Below, one piece after another: positions 35,233-43,931 of a stretch of DNA of 64,000 nt. The DNA is taken from assembly GCA_019359095.1 (NCBI GenBank), contig JAHHHZ010000027.1, positions 1 through 64,000 on the forward strand, in the 5' to 3' direction. The position numbers were made by a program, and so were the translations under genes. Numbering within the stretch: position 1 is the stretch's first letter; each line of letters opens with the position of its first letter. The notes beneath the pieces are model-generated. The model was not told where the DNA came from and did no database searches. It was given only the letters and a program-made list of their open reading frames with translations. The DNA is from Pleurocapsa minor HA4230-MV1 (GTDB taxonomy: Bacteria; Cyanobacteriota; Cyanobacteriia; Cyanobacteriales; Xenococcaceae).

Positions 35233-36288
35233 GTGAATATCATATCTTTATTTTCTGGTTGTGGGGGGTTAGATTTAGGATTCAGCAAGGCTGGATTTAA
35301 CGTTATTTGGGCTAATGAATACGATAGATCTATTTGGTCAACTTATCAATTTAATCATTCAAAAACTAAACTAGATAAAAGAGACATTAGAACTATAAAA
35401 TCAAACGAAATTCCTGATTGTATCGGCATAATAGGCGGGCCCCCTTGTCAAAGTTGGAGTGAAGCAGGTGCAGGAAGAGGAATTAATGATACTAGAGGTC
35501 AGCTATTCCACGATTATATTCGGATCGTTGAAGCAAAACAACCTCTTTTCTTTTTGGCAGAGAATGTTAAGGGAATTTTAGCCAATAAACATACCCAAGC
35601 ATTTACCAATATATTAAATCAGTTTAGAAATTTAGGTTACGAAGTTTCTTATCAGCTTTTAAATGCTAATGATTTTAATGTTCCCCAAGATAGACAAAGA
35701 GTTATTATTGTTGGCTATCACGAAAAATTAGGCGGTATATTCAAATTTCCGCGTCACAATAATCCAGGTTTATCTTTGAAAGATGCTATTTATAATTTAC
35801 GCCAATTTGAACCAATAAAAGTCAAAGATAAAATTAAAAATGCTAATAATATAGTTCCTAATCATGAATATTTAGATACAAGTTTTTCTAGTATTTATAT
35901 GTCGAGAAATAGAGTTAGAAGTTGGTCTGAACCTTCTTTTACTATTCAAGCAGGAGGAAGACATGCTCCTATTCATCCTCAAGCTAATAAAATGATTTTT
36001 ATTGAAAAAGATAAGCGTATTTTTGATCCTAATTCTTTATCTCCTTATCGTCGATTATCAGTTCGAGAGTGTGCCAGAATTCAAACATTTCCTGATGAGT
36101 TTATTTTTAAGTATGATTATATTGCTCACGGATATAAAATGGTAGGTAATGCAGTTCCAGTTAACTTTGCTTGGATAATAGGCGAACAAATTTACAGAGA
36201 TATTAAAGAATATTTAACAATAGGTTCATGTAGTAATGTTAGAGATACTAAGTTAGTGAATCAGTTGACATTACTTGCTCCTGATTGA
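35233..36288 (+). CDS. DNA (cytosine-5-)-methyltransferase, HaeIII-type
   Basis: Methylates cytosine in the site cut by the adjacent endonuclease. 351 residues from GTG 35233, 26 bp after the endonuclease stop. Motif I FSGCGGLDLGF (7-17), catalytic Cys72 in GGPPCQSWSEAG, ENV (110-112), QDRQRVIIVGY and the closing VGNAVPVNFAW are all intact. The GGPPCQSWSEAGAGRGINDT segment is close to M.HaeIII/M.NgoPII. HIP1 is absent, which supports acquisition. Confidence 0.93.
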   Translation: MNIISLFSGCGGLDLGFSKAGFNVIWANEYDRSIWSTYQFNHSKTKLDKRDIRTIKSNEIPDCIGIIGGPPCQSWSEAGAGRGINDTRGQLFHDYIRIVEAKQPLFFLAENVKGILANKHTQAFTNILNQFRNLGYEVSYQLLNANDFNVPQDRQRVIIVGYHEKLGGIFKFPRHNNPGLSLKDAIYNLRQFEPIKVKDKIKNANNIVPNHEYLDTSFSSIYMSRNRVRSWSEPSFTIQAGGRHAPIHPQANKMIFIEKDKRIFDPNSLSPYRRLSVRECARIQTFPDEFIFKYDYIAHGYKMVGNAVPVNFAWIIGEQIYRDIKEYLTIGSCSNVRDTKLVNQLTLLAPD

Positions 36289-36344
36289 GAGAAAAAAGTA
36301 TAAAAATCAAAATTAACTCTAGATCATTTTTATTCAAATAGGCA

Positions 36345-36528
36345 ATTCGCCAAAGGGTGTCTATAATCCGCGCCAACCTCCAATTCTTGCCATAATTGTG
36401 TAAGGAGATTCAATTCATGGTACGGATGTAAAGAAGTCTAGATTAGTTAAGTTCAATCCACATTGACCTGTCCACCATCTAAATGGTACTAGTCTCCAAG
36501 CGTGTAGGGCAATTAGCAATATTTTCAT
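36345..36528 (-). pseudogene. Decayed, internally deleted copy of the alpha/beta hydrolase
   Basis: Bases 36345-36510 align with about 30250-30415 of the complete hydrolase gene at 30107-30721, at roughly 85% by eye. Shared blocks include AATTGTGTAAGGAGATTCAA and CACATTGACCTGTCCACCAT. After GTGTAGGGCAATTAG the match jumps to the gene start (AATATTTTCAT), so about 285 bp of the middle are deleted. No long frame remains. It marks the far edge of the accessory island. Confidence 0.85.
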
Positions 36529-36658
36529 CTTCTTTGACTATTGATTTATAAAAACCTTAATAAAAAAATACTGATGATCTGTGGCTACGTTCGTTAAACT
36601 GCTGGTAGTGATTATTTTATTTATTATTACAGTTACGGATAACCTTCACTTTATATAG

Positions 36659-38416
36659 ATGCTCGTTAATCTGAAAATCAATAATTTTGCTCTAGTTGAT
36701 TCCTTAGAACTTAATTTAGACAATGGGTTAAGCGTTTTAACTGGGGAGACAGGAGCGGGGAAATCGATTATTCTCGACGCAATTGATATGGTGTTGGGAG
36801 GTAAGGCAACTAGTCGTATGATTCGCACAGGTAGCGATCGCTCTACGATTGAAGCTACTTTTCAAGTTAGTCCTAGTTTAACTAGTTGGTTAGAGGCGCA
36901 GGAGATCGATCCCCTGGAGGAAGATACTTTAGTTTGCAGTCGCGAGATTGTGGTTGGTAAAACTAATTTGCGATCGCGCAGTCGTGTTAATGGAGTATTG
37001 GTAAATCTTCAGTTGATGGCTCAATTGCGATCGCGGTTGGTGGAAATTACGGCTCAGGGGCAAACGGTAAACTTGTTGATTTCTGAGCAGCAACGGCATT
37101 TATTAGATGCCTATGGTGGCAAGGCGATAGGTAAGTTGTTAGTTCAGGTTGCCCAGGCTTATGAGACAACACAGGAGGCAAAGAGGGAGTTAAATAAACG
37201 GATTCAGTCGGAACAAGAATTGCTGCAACGACAAGATTTAATTAAGTTTCAGCTTAAGGATTTAGCTGAGGCGGAATTAACTAATGAGCAGGAATTGGAT
37301 GAATTAGAACAAGAACGCGATCGCTTATCCCATGTGGTTGAGCTACAGCAATTGGGTAATCAAGCCTATCAAATGCTATATGAAGGAGATGACGACGCAC
37401 CAGCGGGAGCGGATTTGTTAGGTAAGGCGGAATCTTGTCTGATGGAGATGGTGGAATATGATTCTGAGTTAAACCCAATCTTGGAAATGGTGCAGTCAGG
37501 ATTAGCGCAGATTGTCGAAGCAGGACAACAGATTAATAGCTACAGTGAAGGTTTAGAAGCCGATCCAGAGCGTTTAGAGGAGATTGAAACCAGAATTAGG
37601 CAGTTAAAGCAGGTTTGTCGTAAATATGGCCCAGATTTGGCGGATGCGATCGCCCTTGAGCAACAGCTAAAGTCAGAATTGGCTCTAATCACAGGGAACG
37701 GACAATCGATTGCAGCTTTGGAGGAAACCTATCAAGCCGCTTTGACACAGTTAATGCAAGAATCTGAACAGCTTACTCAATTGAGGCAAAAGGCAGCGAC
37801 TAAATTAGAAAAGCAGCTAGTCAAGGAATTAAAACCTTTGGCAATGGATAAGGTGGTGTTTGAATGTCGCCTGATTAAATGTTCGCCGACAGCGATGGGT
37901 GCAGACAAGGTTGTTTTTTATTTTAGCCCCAATGCAGGGGAAGCGATCCAGCCTCTATCCGTCATTGCTTCGGGTGGAGAAATGAGCCGTTTCTTACTGG
38001 CATTAAAAGCCTGTTTTACGGGTGCGGAGGAGAGTTCTGGGACTTTAATTTTTGATGAGATTGATGCGGGAGTATCAGGGAAAGTAGCTCAAGCGATCGC
38101 CGAAAAACTATATCAGCTTGGTAAGCAACATCAGGTGTTGTGTGTAACTCACCAGCCATTAATTGCCGCAATGGCAAACGGACATTTTAAAGTCGAGAAA
38201 ACTATTATTGAAGAGGCTAGCAAATCTCAACCCCACAACGGCAGCAGCATCGCCGATATTCGGACAGTAGTACGAGTCAAATCTTTAGGCAATCACCAAG
38301 TACGAGCAGAAGAGTTAGCTCAAATCACAGGAGGACATTCCGCCGAAGATGCGATCGCCTTTGCTGAGTCTCTACTAACTAAAGCTGCAAAATATCGCGC
38401 TACTCAAGGAAGGTAG
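36659..38416 (+). CDS. recN: DNA repair protein RecN
   Basis: SMC-like ATPase acting in double-strand-break repair. 585 residues: Walker A LTGETGAGKS (28-36 region), KNNFALVD-like start, long central coiled coil (residues 150-370), Walker-B/signature part SVIASGGEMSRFLLALK, LIFDEIDAGVSGKVAQAIAEKL and CVTHQPLIAA. Full length. The hydrolase remnant lies immediately upstream, so recN probably formed the original border of the island. A heptamer array follows the stop. Confidence 0.95.
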   Translation: MLVNLKINNFALVDSLELNLDNGLSVLTGETGAGKSIILDAIDMVLGGKATSRMIRTGSDRSTIEATFQVSPSLTSWLEAQEIDPLEEDTLVCSREIVVGKTNLRSRSRVNGVLVNLQLMAQLRSRLVEITAQGQTVNLLISEQQRHLLDAYGGKAIGKLLVQVAQAYETTQEAKRELNKRIQSEQELLQRQDLIKFQLKDLAEAELTNEQELDELEQERDRLSHVVELQQLGNQAYQMLYEGDDDAPAGADLLGKAESCLMEMVEYDSELNPILEMVQSGLAQIVEAGQQINSYSEGLEADPERLEEIETRIRQLKQVCRKYGPDLADAIALEQQLKSELALITGNGQSIAALEETYQAALTQLMQESEQLTQLRQKAATKLEKQLVKELKPLAMDKVVFECRLIKCSPTAMGADKVVFYFSPNAGEAIQPLSVIASGGEMSRFLLALKACFTGAEESSGTLIFDEIDAGVSGKVAQAIAEKLYQLGKQHQVLCVTHQPLIAAMANGHFKVEKTIIEEASKSQPHNGSSIADIRTVVRVKSLGNHQVRAEELAQITGGHSAEDAIAFAESLLTKAAKYRATQGR

Positions 38417-38462
38417 GTAGTAGGAAATAGAAAGTAGGAAATAGGAAATAGGAAGTAGTATT
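38413..38462. repeat. STRR array, GGAAATA/GTAGGAA about 6 units
   Basis: Reverse-strand version of the TTCCTAT repeat, beginning within the last recN codon and stop, and ending in TACTATTTC-type flank. On the minus strand it reads TTTGAAATACTACTTCCTAT, identical to the flank at 3331-3350. Confidence 0.85.
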
Positions 38463-38467
38463 TCAAA

Positions 38468-38863
38468 CTAACTTGTAACCAATACAGGGCAAGAAGAGAG
38501 ATTAATTACGCGGTTGGTGACGCTTTCCGCAGCAGCTTCTTCATCGATTAAGCCTAAACCCCGACAACTCATAATAATCAAGTCGGCATTAATTTCATCG
38601 GCAACATCGCAAATGGTAAAAGCGGGTAAGCCTTCTCTTTCCAAAGTTTCGGCAGAGATTCCCTGATTAGCAAAAAATAATTTGGCTTCTTGTAGCAGTT
38701 TTGCTACCTGCGGTTCTGAACTCATCACGCCATCCTCTTTGGTTTCGACTACAGAAAGAATAGTTAGTTTACTTTGATGAGTTTTAACCATATCCGCCGT
38801 CAGTTGAATTCCTTGGCGCGCTTCTCTACTTAATTCGATGGGGAATAAAATATTTCTGAACAT
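38468..38863 (-). CDS. Universal stress protein (UspA family)
   Basis: 131 residues beginning MFRNILFPIELSREARQG, with KLTILSVVET and a C-terminal DLIIMSCRGLG...SVTNRVINLSSCPVLV. The ATP-binding GXXGXXXXXXXG(S/T) loop is altered (SCRGLGLIDEEAAAESVTNRV), so ATP binding is uncertain. A single-domain cytosolic Usp. It is convergent with recN. Confidence 0.88.
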   Translation of the reverse strand: MFRNILFPIELSREARQGIQLTADMVKTHQSKLTILSVVETKEDGVMSSEPQVAKLLQEAKLFFANQGISAETLEREGLPAFTICDVADEINADLIIMSCRGLGLIDEEAAAESVTNRVINLSSCPVLVTS

Positions 38864-38986
38864 AAAAAAATATTAATACTAGGTAATGATACTGCTGCAA
38901 TGAATCATTGTGTCAGAAAAGCCTCTGCTGATTCAGAAAATTTACCAATTTTAATTATTAATGTCAGTCTTAATCTCAGTTTAGCT

Positions 38987-39238
38987 CTACTTACGGCTTA
39001 AACGATCGCCTTGGCGACAAATTAAATCGTAATCGCAATAACGACAGGCTTGACGATCTGTATCAGGAGCAACGGGATAATGTCCTTGGGTGAGATGACT
39101 TTTTACCTGTTGGGCAAAAGCTGCTAACTCGGCGGGATCTTTTTTTGGACGACTAATAGTTTTTTGTTGTGTAAGTGAATAATAGGCTGCGGTGTCAATC
39201 ACTTCATCGGGATATTGCTGGGCGATCGCTTCTGCCAA
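38987..39238 (-). pseudogene. C-terminal fragment of a RecB/Cas4-like PD-(D/E)XK nuclease
   Basis: 83 residues. The part CRYCDYDLICRQGDR is the iron-sulfur C-terminal cluster typical of Cas4/AddB/RecB-like nucleases (CxxCxxxxxC). A stop codon lies immediately upstream in frame, so the catalytic nuclease core is missing. There is no CRISPR array here. I interpret it as the remnant of a larger gene. Confidence 0.6.
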
Positions 39239-39285
39239 AACTCAGAACTGATAACCTAGATAATATAAAGTTCGCTTTTCAATCA

Positions 39286-39516
39286 ATGATTAAAACCATA
39301 ACTGCCACCTTTGACGGCGAATATTTACTTCCAGATAATCCTGTAGACCTTCAGCCCAACCAACATTATCTAATCACCATTCAACCAGAAACAGAAACTC
39401 AGACTCCTGAAAGCGGTTGGTCAGCAATAGAAGCTATGGCTGGAACAGTAGAAGCTCCTGCCGATTGGTCGATAGAACACAATCACTATTTATACCGTAG
39501 TCCAAAACAAAACTAG
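39286..39516 (+). CDS. Putative antitoxin-type small protein (DUF104-like)
   Basis: 76 residues from ATG 39286. The N-terminus MIKTITATFDGEYLLPDNPV then DLQPNQHYLITIQ is a beta-stranded pattern of the AF2212/DUF104 antitoxin-like family often paired with PIN toxins. The C-terminus carries GWSAIEAMAGTVEAPADWS. No toxin gene adjoins it, so it is an orphan. Upstream in-frame sequence has no better start. Confidence 0.6.
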   Translation: MIKTITATFDGEYLLPDNPVDLQPNQHYLITIQPETETQTPESGWSAIEAMAGTVEAPADWSIEHNHYLYRSPKQN

Positions 39517-39659
39517 TTAGCTTGCTTGGTCACTGTTTACTTAAGATATATCTGCCCATATTTTTCAAAGATCACAGATAAGAGGATCGAGAGATTTTAA
39601 AAGCAGATTCGTGAATTTGCGCAAATCCGCCAGCTTTCCTATTTATACATTTAATTAGA

Positions 39660-40094
39660 ATGAATCCTCAACCTTTTGCCACAATTCAATTAGCAATTGC
39701 TGTCGCTGAAATCGAACAATGCTTTCCTGTAATGTCACAATTGCGATCGCATCTTGGTGCCGATAATTTTGTTCAACAAGTGCAAATTCAGATGGAGACT
39801 GGTTATCAACTGGCTTATATCCATGATGCTCAAGTAATAGGGGTAGCAGGGTTTGAGATCGGTACTAATCTAGCTTGGGGAAAATATCTTTATGTAGCAG
39901 ATTTAGTAGTAGATGATCGAATGCGATCGCAAGGTTATGGTGAAGCATTATTTATCTGGCTAATCAAATACGCCCAGAAGTATGACTGTCAAGAGTTTCA
40001 TCTTGATTCAGGAGTCCAAAGATTTGCTGCTCACAGATTCTATATCCGACACAAAATGAACATCTCTAGTCACCATTTCTCTCTTAAGCTTTAG
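39660..40094 (+). CDS. GNAT family N-acetyltransferase
   Basis: 144 residues with the GNAT core YLYVADLVVDDRMRSQGYGE (acetyl-CoA-binding RxxGxG/A loop) and a final HRFYIRHKMNI strand with Tyr/Arg. The substrate is unknown. A long hairpin with a T tract lies 52 bp after the stop. Confidence 0.88.
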   Translation: MNPQPFATIQLAIAVAEIEQCFPVMSQLRSHLGADNFVQQVQIQMETGYQLAYIHDAQVIGVAGFEIGTNLAWGKYLYVADLVVDDRMRSQGYGEALFIWLIKYAQKYDCQEFHLDSGVQRFAAHRFYIRHKMNISSHHFSLKL

Positions 40095-40145
40095 CAAATT
40101 AAATAATATTTTTGCCAAAAGCATCCTTTAGGATAATATTTAATT

Positions 40146-40199
40146 GCCACCACGTTACAGGATCGTGATTGTTCCTTGTTTCCGAGGTGGCTTTTTTTT
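40146..40199 (+). terminator. Hairpin with T tract downstream of the GNAT gene
   Basis: GCCACC (40146-40151) pairs with GGTGGC (40186-40191), followed by eight T residues. The loop is 34 nt, long for a simple terminator; a small RNA 3' end is an alternative. Confidence 0.6.
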
Positions 40200-40201
40200 G
40201 T

Positions 40202-40429
40202 TTAGGATTTGATATTGATTAATGTTCCCATGAGCAAGATAATGATGCTGGAAAACACTCCATAGAGAATTTTAATCCATTTACCATCGTTGACTAGTAC
40301 GGCTTGACTAGTCTTAATATCGTTAATTTCTTGTTTGATAGACTTGATATCTTCTTTAATCTCTGCGAAATCGCTAGAAAAAGTATTGAGTTTGTCTAAA
40401 ACTTGTTGTAATTCTTCAGTGTTAGTCAT
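40202..40429 (-). CDS. Small coiled-coil membrane protein
   Basis: 75 residues: heptad-rich N-terminus (residues 1-48) and a C-terminal transmembrane helix (IKILYGVFSSIIILLMGTLI). The pattern resembles the haemolysin XhlA/DUF-type small tail-anchored coiled coils found near phage or surface proteins. No partner is evident. The stop is close to the terminator at 40146. Confidence 0.5.
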   Translation of the reverse strand: MTNTEELQQVLDKLNTFSSDFAEIKEDIKSIKQEINDIKTSQAVLVNDGKWIKILYGVFSSIIILLMGTLINIKS

Positions 40430-40666
40430 TTATTTTTGATTGGTGATTGTTTTTGTTTCTAGAACAAATTTCTTGGTTCTAACTCTATGTTAGCAACATC
40501 TTTTGTGACGACCAATAGCTAGCTGCAAACCACGAACTATATAAAACTTTGACATCACCTGGGATTTAAGTCACATGACGTTTCTATATTATCGAAATAT
40601 TCTGGGTTGCGTAGTATATTTAAACTAATTAAAATATGCCCAGAAGTACAGAAGTCAAAAGTATTT

Positions 40667-40731
40667 ACCTACTTCCTACTTCCTACTTCCTACTTCCTAC
40701 TTCCTATTTCCTACTTCCTACTTCCTATTTT
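40667..40731. repeat. STRR array, CTACTTC x9
   Basis: About nine CTACTTC/CTATTTC units, the longest array in the window. It ends at the stop codon of the NeuD-type gene (coded on the minus strand from 41361). The spacer 40430-40666 shows nothing else. Confidence 0.9.
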
Positions 40732-41361
40732 CTAAAAAACAGGTGGTTTTCTCATTTTAATCACCCTGGCTGGATTACCCACCGCCGTCGCATAATCGGG
40801 AATATCCCGAATAACTACTGTCCCTGCACCGATGGTACACCACTTACCGATACGGATCGAAGGAATAACCACTGCACCAGCGCCTATATGCGTTCCTTCT
40901 CCCACTTTGACATGACCACACAAAGTTGCATGGGGAGAAATATGAGCATAGTCGCCAATTTCATTATCATGATCGATGCTAGCTGCTGTATTAACTAATA
41001 CATGTCTACCTACTTTAGCTGCGGATTGGACGATCGCTCCTTGTAAAATTACTGTTCCCTCACCAATAGTCGATTTAGCCGAGATAATCGCTGTACCGTG
41101 GATTGCTTGACCATATTCGGCATTAGTCCGTAACATCAGGTCTAATTCTGCTCTTCGTTGGTTATCGCCGACGCTAATAATTAAAGGTGCGTCTAATTTC
41201 GGAAACGTTTCTCCTTGAACTCTAATCCCCGAATCGATCGCCATAGTGGTCAATTTTGCCCCCAGGGGGAGATCGTCAAACACGCCCAATACTTCTACCC
41301 CAAGACTGTTAAGAATATCGGTAATCACCTTAGAATGACCACCTGCTCCGTATAGATACAT
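40732..41361 (-). CDS. NeuD/PglD-type sugar O-acetyltransferase
   Basis: 209 residues. A Rossmann-like N-domain MYLYGAGGHSKVITDILNSL binds the UDP-sugar, followed by a left-handed beta-helix of hexapeptide repeats (IGEGTVILQGAIVQ, VGEGTHIGAGAVVIPSIRIG). ASIDHDNEIGDYAHISPHAT contains the catalytic-type His. Acts in surface-polysaccharide or glycan sugar modification. The C-terminus ends MRKPPVF next to the heptamer array. No glycosyltransferase genes are adjacent. Confidence 0.87.
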   Translation of the reverse strand: MYLYGAGGHSKVITDILNSLGVEVLGVFDDLPLGAKLTTMAIDSGIRVQGETFPKLDAPLIISVGDNQRRAELDLMLRTNAEYGQAIHGTAIISAKSTIGEGTVILQGAIVQSAAKVGRHVLVNTAASIDHDNEIGDYAHISPHATLCGHVKVGEGTHIGAGAVVIPSIRIGKWCTIGAGTVVIRDIPDYATAVGNPARVIKMRKPPVF

Positions 41362-41579
41362 AAAAGATTATTTTTAAAACAGACAAATATGAAGATTAAC
41401 TGACAAAATCAACCTGTAATAAAATTTCTTACAATTTAAGATATTTAAAATATTAGCTTTAAGCGTGGTTTAATTGCCCACCTTCTTTAAGTGGGATAAG
41501 ACAGAGTGGGGATTAAATCCTCTACTATGTAAGCTTATAGCTTTGCGGTTTAAGATATTTAAGCTAATTTACCATTCTG

Positions 41580-43865
41580 GTGTTCTTGAAGCGAGATGAC
41601 TTAATGAATAGTAAACCTCCTACTAATGGTGACAATTCCAAATCACCCGTCAGTAAAGCTGTTACTCAAGCAGTGCAAAAAATTCAGTCTAAGGTTAATT
41701 TTAATGCTGCCAATTTTAAATCAGGGACAACAACCCCAGAATTGAGAATTAAGGAAGCGAACGGCAAAAAACAAAAGTATCCATTAGTGGGCGATCGCTA
41801 TACTCTAGGTAGAAGTTCTCGCTGTGATATTAGTATCCGCAACCCTGTAGTTAGTCAGACTCATTTAACTCTCAAAAGAAACCGTAAAAAGCCCCGTTCC
41901 TTTATTATTCAAGACGAAAAATCGACTAACGGCATCTATCGCGGTAAGCGTCGGCTGCAAACGCTGTCTTTGTTTCATGGAGAAAGTTTTACTCTAGGGC
42001 CTCCAGAATTGGCTGCTGGGGTTACTGTCGAGTATTTTAATCCGCCTCCTTGGTGGATCTACATAACTCGCTACGCTCTTTATAGTTTAGTGGGCATGTT
42101 GGGGCTGTTCCTATTGTTCCTCAGTATCGAGTGGATTAAAGTACCTGTCTATCCAATTCCCCAAGAATCTACTCTGCCGATTGTGGTTTATGCCCAAGAT
42201 GGTGAAACCCCCATTAATCCTACTGCTAGCAATAATACTCACCACGAGCTAAAAAAACTCTCAGATTTTTCTGCTTATTTACCCGATGCGCTGATCGCTT
42301 CGGAAGACAGTCGTTTTTATTGGCATTTTGGTGTCGATCCCATTGGCGTGACGCGGGCATTATTAATTAATTTTACATCTTCTGAATTACGTCAAGGCGC
42401 AAGTACCTTAACTCAACAGCTAGCCCGTAGTCTGTTTCCTGAAGTGGGCAGACAAAACACAGCGGGACGAAAACTGCGCGAAGCTCTAGTCGCTTTGAAA
42501 CTTGAAACTTTTTATAGCAAAGATTTTATTCTCAAAACCTATCTTAATCGAGTCTATCTGGGTATTGGTAGCTATGGTTTTGAAGATGCAGCCCAGTTTT
42601 ATTTTGACAAGTCGGCAAAGGATCTAGATCTTTCAGAAGCAGCAACCCTAGTGGCTATTTTACCTGCACCAAATGCCTATAATCCTGTCAAAGATTACGA
42701 TACTGCCATTGCCTTGCGTAACCGCATTATCGATCGCATGGTTAAACTTGGCATGGTGGACAAAGAAGAAGCAGATCGGGCAAGGCGATCGCGCATTGAA
42801 GTAAGTCCTAGCGCTCGTGAAAGTTTCTCTAGTGCCGTAGCTCCCTATTTTTACAGTTACGTGATTGATGAACTGCAAGAATTATTAGGCTCAGACGTAG
42901 CGAGGGAAGGTAATTTCATTGTCGAAACAGCCCTTAATCCGACATTACAAACGCAAGCGGAACAATCTCTAGAGTCTTCTATCAGCAATGATGGCGATCG
43001 CCTGAGCTATTCTCAAGGGGCATTAGTGACATTAGATCGCCAAAACGGTAATATCTTGGCTTTAGTTGGCGGTGTAAACTACGGAGAAAGTCAGTTTAAT
43101 CGAGTAGTGCAGGCAAAAAGACAGCCTGGTTCAACTTTTAAGATCTTTGCCTATGCAGCAGCGTTAGAAGAGGGGATAGATCCAAATACAGTATATTCTT
43201 GTGCGCCTCTTTCTTGGCAAGGACAGGAGTATCGGGGTTGTGAGCGCAGCAGTGGCGATATCGATCTGTACGAGGGTTTAGCCCAGTCGGAAAACGTTGT
43301 TGCCCTGCGAGTGGCTCAAGATGTCGGACTATCAAAGGTTATGGATGTAGCGCAACGATTTGGCGTAGCCTCTCCCCTCACAGAAGCTCCTGGTTTGGTT
43401 ATCGGTCAAAGTGAAGCTACGGTTTTAGAAATGACTGGCGCTTATGCCACGATCGCTAATGACGGTATTTGGAATAAACCCCATGCCATCAACCGTATTT
43501 TGGATGGTAGTGACTGCAAAGATCCCAGGAAAAAAGATACCTGCCGACCAATTTATACCTACGAAGATGACCGAGAGACTTATCATGATGCGATCGCTCA
43601 AGATGTCACCGATCAACTGACAGAAATGTTGCAGGTGGCAGTAGAAGAAGGTACGGGAAAAGCTGCTTATATCGATCAGGGTGAAGCAGGCAAAACTGGG
43701 ACAACCGATCAAAACGTCGATCTTTGGTTTATTGGCTATTTTGAAGATCAAGACTTGGTAACAGGAATTTGGCTAGGGAATGATGATAACTCCCCTACTA
43801 GTGGTAGTAGCTATCAAGCAGCTAGTCTGTGGGGAAAGTATATGAAGCAAGCCATTATTAATTAA
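41580..43865 (+). CDS. Class A penicillin-binding protein with N-terminal FHA domain
   Basis: 761 residues from GTG 41580; ATG 41604 (MNSKPPTNGD) is an equally good start. Residues 55-150 form an FHA domain (LGRSSRCDISI, VVSQTHLTL, STNGIYRGKR). TM helix 163-186. A GT51 transglycosylase domain (ASEDSRFYWHFGVDP, GASTLTQQLARSL) comes before a transpeptidase domain with Ser518 in PGSTFKIF, AQSENV and KTG (705-707). It polymerises and cross-links peptidoglycan, and the cytoplasmic FHA domain would couple it to phosphothreonine signals. Confidence 0.93.
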   Translation: MFLKRDDLMNSKPPTNGDNSKSPVSKAVTQAVQKIQSKVNFNAANFKSGTTTPELRIKEANGKKQKYPLVGDRYTLGRSSRCDISIRNPVVSQTHLTLKRNRKKPRSFIIQDEKSTNGIYRGKRRLQTLSLFHGESFTLGPPELAAGVTVEYFNPPPWWIYITRYALYSLVGMLGLFLLFLSIEWIKVPVYPIPQESTLPIVVYAQDGETPINPTASNNTHHELKKLSDFSAYLPDALIASEDSRFYWHFGVDPIGVTRALLINFTSSELRQGASTLTQQLARSLFPEVGRQNTAGRKLREALVALKLETFYSKDFILKTYLNRVYLGIGSYGFEDAAQFYFDKSAKDLDLSEAATLVAILPAPNAYNPVKDYDTAIALRNRIIDRMVKLGMVDKEEADRARRSRIEVSPSARESFSSAVAPYFYSYVIDELQELLGSDVAREGNFIVETALNPTLQTQAEQSLESSISNDGDRLSYSQGALVTLDRQNGNILALVGGVNYGESQFNRVVQAKRQPGSTFKIFAYAAALEEGIDPNTVYSCAPLSWQGQEYRGCERSSGDIDLYEGLAQSENVVALRVAQDVGLSKVMDVAQRFGVASPLTEAPGLVIGQSEATVLEMTGAYATIANDGIWNKPHAINRILDGSDCKDPRKKDTCRPIYTYEDDRETYHDAIAQDVTDQLTEMLQVAVEEGTGKAAYIDQGEAGKTGTTDQNVDLWFIGYFEDQDLVTGIWLGNDDNSPTSGSSYQAASLWGKYMKQAIIN

Positions 43866-43896
43866 CTCCTAAGAAACAAATTAATCTGCTGAGGTT

Positions 43897-43917
43897 GGGA
43901 AAAGGGAAAAGGGAAAG
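43897..43917. repeat. Short heptamer array, GGGAAAA x3
   Basis: Three GGGAAAA/GGGAAAG units downstream of the PBP gene. Confidence 0.7.
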
Positions 43918-43931
43918 TAGTAGCGATCGCT

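Noticed and set aside
40667-40731. Possible CRISPR array
   Set aside because: The units are 7 bp and contiguous, with no spacers; these are STRR arrays. No CRISPR-like repeats were found, and the RecB/Cas4-like fragment near 39 kb lacks cas neighbours.
41400-41579. Repeated TTTAAGATATTTAA and a CCCAC/GTGGG hairpin upstream of the PBP gene, considered as a riboswitch or small RNA
   Set aside because: The repeats are AT-rich and short and the hairpin is only 5 bp; nothing supports a defined RNA.
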